This document shows, piece after piece, positions 57,740 through 64,000 of a DNA stretch of 64,000 bases. The notes below the pieces were generated by a model. The model did not search any database. It was not told the origin of the DNA and saw only the letters and a list, made by a program, of their open reading frames with translations. The position numbers were made by a program, and so were the translations under genes. This stretch comes from Chrysogorgia sp. JL179-B06. Its lineage: Eukaryota > Cnidaria > Anthozoa > Scleralcyonacea > Chrysogorgiidae. The stretch is taken from contig JAYKKM010000158.1 in assembly GCA_035772405.1 (NCBI GenBank), positions 248,001 through 312,000 of the forward strand, in the 5' to 3' direction. The stretch's first letter is position 1, and each line of letters starts with the position of its first letter.

Positions 57740-57920
57740 GATCGCAGTCGTAACTGCAATAGCGGAGCACGTTAATGCTATTTATAGAACCAAAACTCAG
57801 ACAAACAAACCAAATTTGAATCTCAAGAGATTCCTAAATAGCCATTTTCTATTGTTGGGAATGCAAGAATAAACAAGAATAAATTATAGACTCAGACAAA
57901 CACGCTTCGCTATTCTCGCC
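57740..57920. repeat. Interspersed repeat family R1, copy 3
   Basis: Contains TGCTATTTATAGAACCAAAA, then CTCAGACAAACAAACC and CTATTGTTGGGAATGCAA, matching 10255-10440. Confidence 0.6.
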
Positions 57921-58101
57921 AATCAGGATCATAGTTTCAGAAGTTTACTACAATTTAAATACACAAACAGTAGATAAACTGACAACTTACTTCTGACAAC
58001 TCATGACAAAATTTGGCGAAAAAGATACACACACTATGCCACGATGCTCAAAAGTATCACGAGTTAACACCTAGCGGCTTTAGACCGCTGCACACCTTAG
58101 C

Positions 58102-58504
58102 GGTTTTGGCAGTGTTTCCACTTTGCAGGAAATTTCCTGATTTTAGGAAATCCTGACTTCAAAAGGAAATTTTCAGGATGAGTTAGAATCTCAGGAAATC
58201 TCAGGAAATCTCAGGAAAATCAGGAAATATCAAAAAATCTAAGGAGATTGAGGTGGAATGTGTAAATATTTGATATCTTAGGCAGGCATGGTCAGTTAAT
58301 ATGATAATTTTTATGTTAGCGCTATTTGACTATTTCACCTTTTTGGTAATTTCGTTACATATTTTCTAATTTTCACACTAGATTTGACCCGATAATTGGG
58401 AAATGATATCACGTGATAATGTCATAAAAATCAGGAAATATCAGGAAATTTCAGACAAAAAATAAGGAAATCTGGATTTCGATTGTGGAAGCACTGGGTT
58501 TTGG
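58102..58504. mobile_element. hAT-type MITE with CAGTG...CACTG ends and 8-bp duplication
   Basis: GGTTTTGG flanks both sides (58102-58109, 58497-58504). The 387-bp element starts CAGTGTTTCCAC and ends GTGGAAGCACTG. The left half carries repeated TCAGGAAAT/TTTCAGGA blocks. The CAGTG...CACTG ends with an exact 8-bp duplication are strong hAT evidence. Confidence 0.88.
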
Positions 58505-58509
58505 GCGCA

Positions 58510-61050
58510 TGCACATCATAATTACTGATCGAATGTGATTGAACCGTGTGTGGCAACCTTTCACACAATTTTTACCGTCAATACAAATCGCGTTGATCAA
58601 ACGAGCTTGATTTTATCGCCGCATGCATTCACACTGTGTTGCAAAGTGAGCGGCTTTGGTAGTTTGGTTGCAATGCGATAATTGAAATGACCAAATGTCA
58701 ATATGACAGACTTGCAATGAATAAATCATTCAATTCAAAGAACCCGCAAATGAATACTATCCTCTAATCTATTGGTAGAGTCATATACGGCTGTTGACAA
58801 TCATCCTAAATCATTAATAATTCATAGCAAACACAACGGAAATCAGTACCAGGTCGAATATGTGATGAAACACTCTTAAAAGGTCCTAACCGCAATCATA
58901 ACCCTAACCCTCCTGTGGGATTTCCCCCATCAGACCTCGCACCAATCTCGTTCCCAGAGCCTGCATTCCTTGTGGACTGCGTCACGAAACGGAGGCTCTG
59001 GGATAATCTGAATCACAACTGAATTTGATTGGCCGATGCTCTTACCGGAACTAATTAGTTTGCTATATATTAGAAGAAATGCAAAATCCTGGACTTCCTT
59101 GTCACAATTTACAGAGGATGGCAAGCAAATAGCGCCACTGTGTGTTCAATATATGGCATGCTAATGAGAATCTCAGATGTCGAGAATTGTCTCTTGTCCA
59201 AAAGGTATTTTACTCGGAACGGGCAGTGCAACAAAGAAGGTAATTTGGAATTTAATAGTTTGTTATATCAATTGATGTTATTTCATATGTCAGAGAATAT
59301 TAAAGGCTTTCATGGGGGCATTTTGTTAATTTGTCATCCATCATATAAAAGGCCGACAATTTCAAACTAATAATCTCACTTCCCCTTCGAAAACAAACCT
59401 CCCTGTATTTTTTAAAGCCATTTTTTTGTCTGTGGAATTGCCACTATGCCCAAAATTATTTTTTTGCTTTCGAATAACTTTCGAATATTTACCTCAAGTC
59501 CAGTCAATGAGATAAGACACATACTATTATTAACCATGCAGTTTTATTCACAAAATGTTGATGTTTAATACAAAGTAAAACAAGTCTGTTGAGTCTTTAT
59601 TCAAAACCTTATGTGCCCATGTTTTGAAATCCTTTATACACTAGTCAGTGGTACAAGGCCTGGGAAGATTGTCAGGTAATTGACGTACTTTGACTTAAAA
59701 TGGTAGCCCCACAGTGGGGAAATTGACCAAGATTTCATGGTGAAATGTCAAATCCCATTGGGGGCACCTGCAGTTGCACACTAACTGCATTAACATCCTG
59801 CAATCACAAATCTCACAGCATTTTTCTACACTAAGCAATGCACAAAGTAAGTACTGTAGATTTAGGTTCTACTTTTTTGGCAAAAATGTAGCAACAAATT
59901 TTTGAACATTGCATAGTGTAACACCCATATCCTTTTGCATCAACATTTTTAATTGTGCAATCATATATAAGATATAGAATATAAATACAATAGGTTGTGT
60001 ATTATGCACACTGTGATTGGTCAATTACCATGTTTATCAGGCTTTGCAAATACTGTTGTGACATCACAGCAATTTTTTGTTTATTTTACATGTATAAAAG
60101 AAATAGAACAGAAATGTGATGTGTTTATATAACCTGATACAAACAGATTAGGGAGTTCAGTATAATTCTAATTGTAAACCGTTGCATATGGCTTAAGTTC
60201 ACATATTTTTTTTTAATTCTTTAAAGTCCCTCTCATATTTGCATCTGGCTATAATGCTATATAAACACAAGCAACCATTTTCTATTTTCTATATTATAAC
60301 ATTCCTTTTCCCCTTCTTGTAGACTTATCAAAGATTCAATAAGCTTGGTATGACTCAAATAAGGGATACTGAATCTCATGGATGATGTTAGTTGTGCCAA
60401 TATCAAAGTACTTTCAAATATAATTCTACCTAATCATACCAACTCGGATATACACTGGATTGGCCAGTATGCAACATTTGACAGGATTCCCTCTGACCAT
60501 CTAGATGACAGCAGACCACTTGTAGATGGCATTGACAAATGACAATTTTGATGTTAAAGAGATGAGTCGGAAAAGATAAAGTCTGACTTCGCAGTTCTGG
60601 TGACAAGAGTATTTACCATGCTTACAATATCTTAAAGATGACATCACTAAACATATCCCACACAGGTGAATGTTTTAAAATTATAATTTTATTGGTGGGA
60701 ATGCATATAATTCTAATTATACATTGTAATTTAACTAAGATTAATAAGCCATTACAACACCAGATGGTTTTACTTTTCAAGTGAGTACCACTCAGGCTTG
60801 AAGGGTTATTAAATGTTATCACCATATTCAATATTAATTTATCATATACAGTGGGCAAAGGAAGCTTTAACAGATTTGGGGGAGACTGTTGAACATGTGG
60901 CCTTGCGTATTATTAAAGGGGACATAACTTGGCTGGTTTGTTGGAGGTGATGTCTTAAATGGGTAAAAATAAACTTACAAGTGCAGCTATTAGGTTGTCT
61001 TATTCCCCAATTTAACTCATGAATGTAATTTATCAGTCTGTATTGCTATC
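58510..61050. other. Gene-free AT-rich stretch
   Basis: I find no exon with both splice signals and protein-like content here. It holds a diverged, opposite-orientation copy of the TTACAC repeat family (about 59760-59960, compare 29530-29925) and short non-coding open frames. At about 58939-58997 there is a small inverted repeat (CCAGAGCCTGCATTC / AACGGAGGCTCTGGGA). Confidence 0.5.
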
Positions 61051-61059
61051 CATTTCAGC

Positions 61060-62870
61060 TACTCCACAGAAATGGCACAAAAATCAGTCATGGGATTGCC
61101 CATCGTCCCATTCAACCAGAATAGACTCTCTGACGTCTGCCATTACTTGGATTACCTTGAGAACTTCTTGGCGTAACACCTACTCATACTGCAAATGGCC
61201 CATACTGTCACTGAAATCAATCAGATATAGTTGGCAGTTTACCATAAATTAATATCAATGGAAAGTCCTGTCTTTTTTCTTTAAGTTCAATGACTAGTGG
61301 TTTTAAGATTGCTTCCAACTTATCATCCCCCTGATTTGGTCTTGGAAAAGAAGAAAAATAAATATTGGGACGATTAGGATTGACTTCAATAAATACTGGA
61401 TCTAATAGCCCAAGAGATAACACCACTTCTTTCTTGGCCTGTGATGTTGCTGTTGCTGTAAGGGCTAGATGAGGAATGTTTGGAAATAAGCTTGCCAGCA
61501 ACCCAAGCTTTGTATAACTTGGTCGAAATTCTTTCCTATTAATAATAAAAATAATTTTAAGATATTGTAGAGTCATATCCAGAGTCACAGATTTTCACCT
61601 TTTGTAATAATTATTTATGCTTTTTTCAGGTACCGTACAAGAAACAGTAATGTAACATTAGAAATTGAGTAGCATTATTTTTAAGATGCTTAAAAATACT
61701 ATTTGCATTAGAAACCAAAACATGTTTGAAAATCACATGATCAGCACATGTATCAATCAGGGCTGAAGCTAACTATTTTAGATTGGTACAGCCAAAATCA
61801 TTGAGTACTTGATGTATTATGTCCATGGGGTATGATCAAAATTTTCTGACTCTGAGATTTGCCAATATACATGTAGTACTAATAATGTTCCAGTTAATAG
61901 GCACTTTCCAAAGCCAAAGTAAGTAAAACAATAATATATAATAAATAAATGCTGAAATTGTAATTAATTACAGAATACAGATATTATCAAAATATCAAGA
62001 ATATATTTGTGATTTGCCCCATATATTATATTTTAATACTACAGTAACATAAACTAGTATTAAAGAACCTATATTTTACTATCTGTAATGTAATCTTGTG
62101 AAAAACACTGCGGTGACATGGTATCCTGATTAAATATTATTATTATCTCAGCAAGCATTAAGTTCAGATTGTTTATTTTAAGATCTAATAAAAAATCAGG
62201 GTGTTTATAGGTCCAATGTTTTTATCAATCAAAACCATCAGTCCTCATATGCAGCAGCATCAAAGCTAGAGAATTACAATCAGATTTTTTTGTTATGGTT
62301 ATTAAGGTTATTGTAGATTTGTAGTGGGAGATTGTTTTAAATGGCCGGTGTTTACTACAGCCAGGTAAACACATACATGTATATATCATTGTATGTATTA
62401 AATTTTATTAAAGTAATTACTCACCATTCCACTACTAAGTGTGCTTCATCCACAATTATCGCCTTTATACACTCCTATAGACCTTGGACTTCAGCAATTT
62501 TTTTTTCAATTTAAAAATTCGCCTGTTATCAATATGAACTCTGGATGAGCAAACAGGATAATTGTGGTGCCTGGTGGTATTTTCAGCTGCTCTATCGTGG
62601 CTGGTGTAGAATTTTCACCAGTATTTTCGCCAATACTGTAACGGTTTCCCTTTAGTGTGCGTACGTTTACATGATCTTTGTTGATCTGGTCGTTCATAAG
62701 TGCATTTTACGGAGATACAACTATCACACCAGAAATATCTCCCTTTCATGTGTGAATCACATGGAATCTCGATGCAAAACAACTGTGGCCTTCAGAACTT
62801 CGTATTGGGATTCCTTAACACGAAGTCCAGGTTTTCCTATTTGGGTAAGAGCGTATTCTCCAGACCAGAA
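61060..62870 (-). pseudogene. Decayed RecQ-like DNA helicase copy
   Basis: The minus strand carries RecQ helicase motifs in order. ESQYEVLKATVVLHRDSM (about 62840-62775) is followed by a stop. The P-loop motif I is missing. SGVIVVSP*NALMNDQI (about 62740-62685) has a TAA where the family has Leu. Another stop and a frame change precede IIVDEAHLVVEW (DEAH box, about 62460-62425). A remnant intron follows (donor GTGAGT; acceptor at 61536). The second exon reads EFRPSYTKLG, then LALTATAT (motif III) and FPLILIYGKL, then shifts frame into FSDSMGHLQYE* near 61190. Multiple stops, frameshifts and the lost ATP-binding loop make it non-functional. RecQ-like copies are often amplified in cnidarian genomes, so this may be one of many. 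Confidence 0.85.
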
Positions 62871-63081
62871 TGAAAAACATCAATATTTCCACACATTTAA
62901 TAATAAATTCAGAGATTGTTCACAAGAGCCAAATATGTATTGGTAAGCGGTGAGCAACATGAAACCGGAACCAGAAAATTCTGGTTCCGGTTTCGGATTA
63001 TCCCAGAGCCAAGTATCGGGTGGCACCGCTGACCACACATACGGGGTCTGGGAACGAGATTGACCTCGCACGCTATGTATC

Positions 63082-63141
63082 AACCTCGCACCCAGGCTTT
63101 TTGTCCGCCGAGCGTGCGAAAAGCCTGGGTACGAGGTTGGT
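63082..63141. repeat. Short foldback (CAACCTCGCACCCAGGCTTT)
   Basis: CAACCTCGCACCCAGGCTTT is mirrored by AAAGCCTGGGTACGAGGTTG. The same AAAGCCTGGGTACGAGGTTG string occurs at about 30643-30662. Confidence 0.65.
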
Positions 63142-63356
63142 TATGTATTTGCTTGCCGTTGATCACAAATCGGACGACAACATATCACTGATCTCTAGAG
63201 ATCAGTGCAGCATATCCACCTATGATTCATCTGACCTAGCATTCAGGATGATATCTGAATTTTATTGATCCTGACCATAATCTTTGCGGAGATGATTTTT
63301 CCAGTAAAATCTGTCACTGCACGAATAAAACAATAAATTTAATATATCAGCGTGGA

Positions 63357-64000
63357 ATACTCTCTCGACCCTGTCGACTCTCTCGACTCTCTCGACCCTG
63401 TCGACTCTCTCGACCCTGTCGACTCTCTCGACCCTGTCGACTCTCTCGACCCTGTCGACTCTCTCGACCCCGTCGACCCCGTCGACCCCGTCGACCCCGT
63501 CGACCCTCTCGACCCCGTCGACTCTCTCGACCCTGTCGACTCTCTCGACCCCGTCGACTCTCTCGACTCTCTCGACCCCGTCGACTCTCTCGACCCCGTT
63601 GACCGTGTCGACTCTCTCGACCATGTCGACTCTCTCGACTCTCTCGACCCCGTCGACTCTCTCGACCCCGTTGACCGTGTCGACTCTCTCGACCCTGTCG
63701 ACTCTCTCGACCCCGTTGACCCTGTCGACTCTCTCGACCCCGTCGACTCTCTCGACCCCGTTGACCGTGTCGACTCTCTCGACTCTCTCGACCATGTCGA
63801 CTCTCTCGACTCTCTCGACCCCGTCGACTCTCTCGACCCCGTTGACCGTGTCGACTCTCTCGACTCTCTCGACTCTCTCGACCCTGTCGACTCTCTCGAC
63901 CCCGTTGACCGTGTCGACTCTCTCGACCATGTCGACTCTCTCGACTCTCTCGACCCCGTTGACCGTGTCGACTCTCTCGACTCTCTCGACCATGTCGACT
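63357..64000. repeat. 9-bp minisatellite of CTCTCGACT/CTGTCGACC-type units, truncated by the window end
   Basis: The array is built from nonamers NNNTCGACN (CTCTCGACT, CTCTCGACC, CTGTCGACT, CCGTCGACC, CCGTTGACC, CATGTCGAC shifts) arranged in higher-order blocks. The unit is a multiple of three, so a 243-codon minus-strand frame of Val-Glu/Asp-Arg repeats stays open. No gene is attached to it. Confidence 0.95.

Noticed and set aside
63262..63993. 243-codon minus-strand frame rich in Val-Glu-Arg and Val-Asp-Arg
   Set aside because: It is an artefact of a 9-bp minisatellite whose unit length is a multiple of three; the non-repeat tail has no domain.

Overview
This is nuclear DNA from a multicellular eukaryote, not a prokaryote. 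Nothing forms an operon, the three real genes are split into 8 to 20 exons by GT-AG introns, and the spaces between exons are packed with microsatellites, minisatellites, foldback elements and short terminal-inverted-repeat (TIR) elements. The repeat families (Penelope-like tails with hammerhead ribozymes, tRNA-derived short elements, a CR1/L2-like non-LTR retrotransposon, TA-flanked CAGTGGAACC elements) and the gene families fit an early-branching marine animal, most likely a cnidarian. That assignment is inference. Layout: 1-13 kb is repeat-dominated. It holds a non-LTR retrotransposon fragment, a TA-flanked 2-kb element with a nested LTR-like insertion, several TIR elements and a 13-bp minisatellite. 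13.1-21.7 kb (minus) is gene 1, a DDE transposase-like protein with SWIM and SANT/Myb-like domains. 21.7-24.4 kb is the divergent intergenic region; it contains a 990-bp element with 10-bp target-site duplications that landed 29 bp upstream of the gene 1 start codon. 24.4-38.2 kb (plus) is gene 2, an intact 862-aa KDZ-transposase-like protein with zinc-binding clusters and a SAP-like motif. 40.5-56.1 kb (minus) is gene 3, a roughly 796-aa P-loop ATPase-like protein ending in a perfect C4HC3 PHD finger. 56-61 kb is repeats, 61-62.9 kb is a decayed RecQ helicase copy, and 63.36-64 kb is a 9-bp minisatellite running off the end. The three genes were assembled exon by exon. Nearly every junction has GT-AG signals with matching reading phase and no stop, the exception being one uncertain junction in gene 1. 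Genes 1 and 2 are head to head and genes 2 and 3 tail to tail. All three carry DNA- or chromatin-binding modules (SWIM, SANT, SAP, PHD) beside a transposase-like or ATPase core, so they may be a domesticated or composite-transposon gene set. That joint role is a hypothesis; the sequence shows only adjacency and domain content. The most distinctive RNA feature is a set of hammerhead ribozyme motifs in the introns of gene 3. Three complete minimal motifs and one variant lie in the sense orientation, and a fourth complete copy lies inverted opposite one of them.
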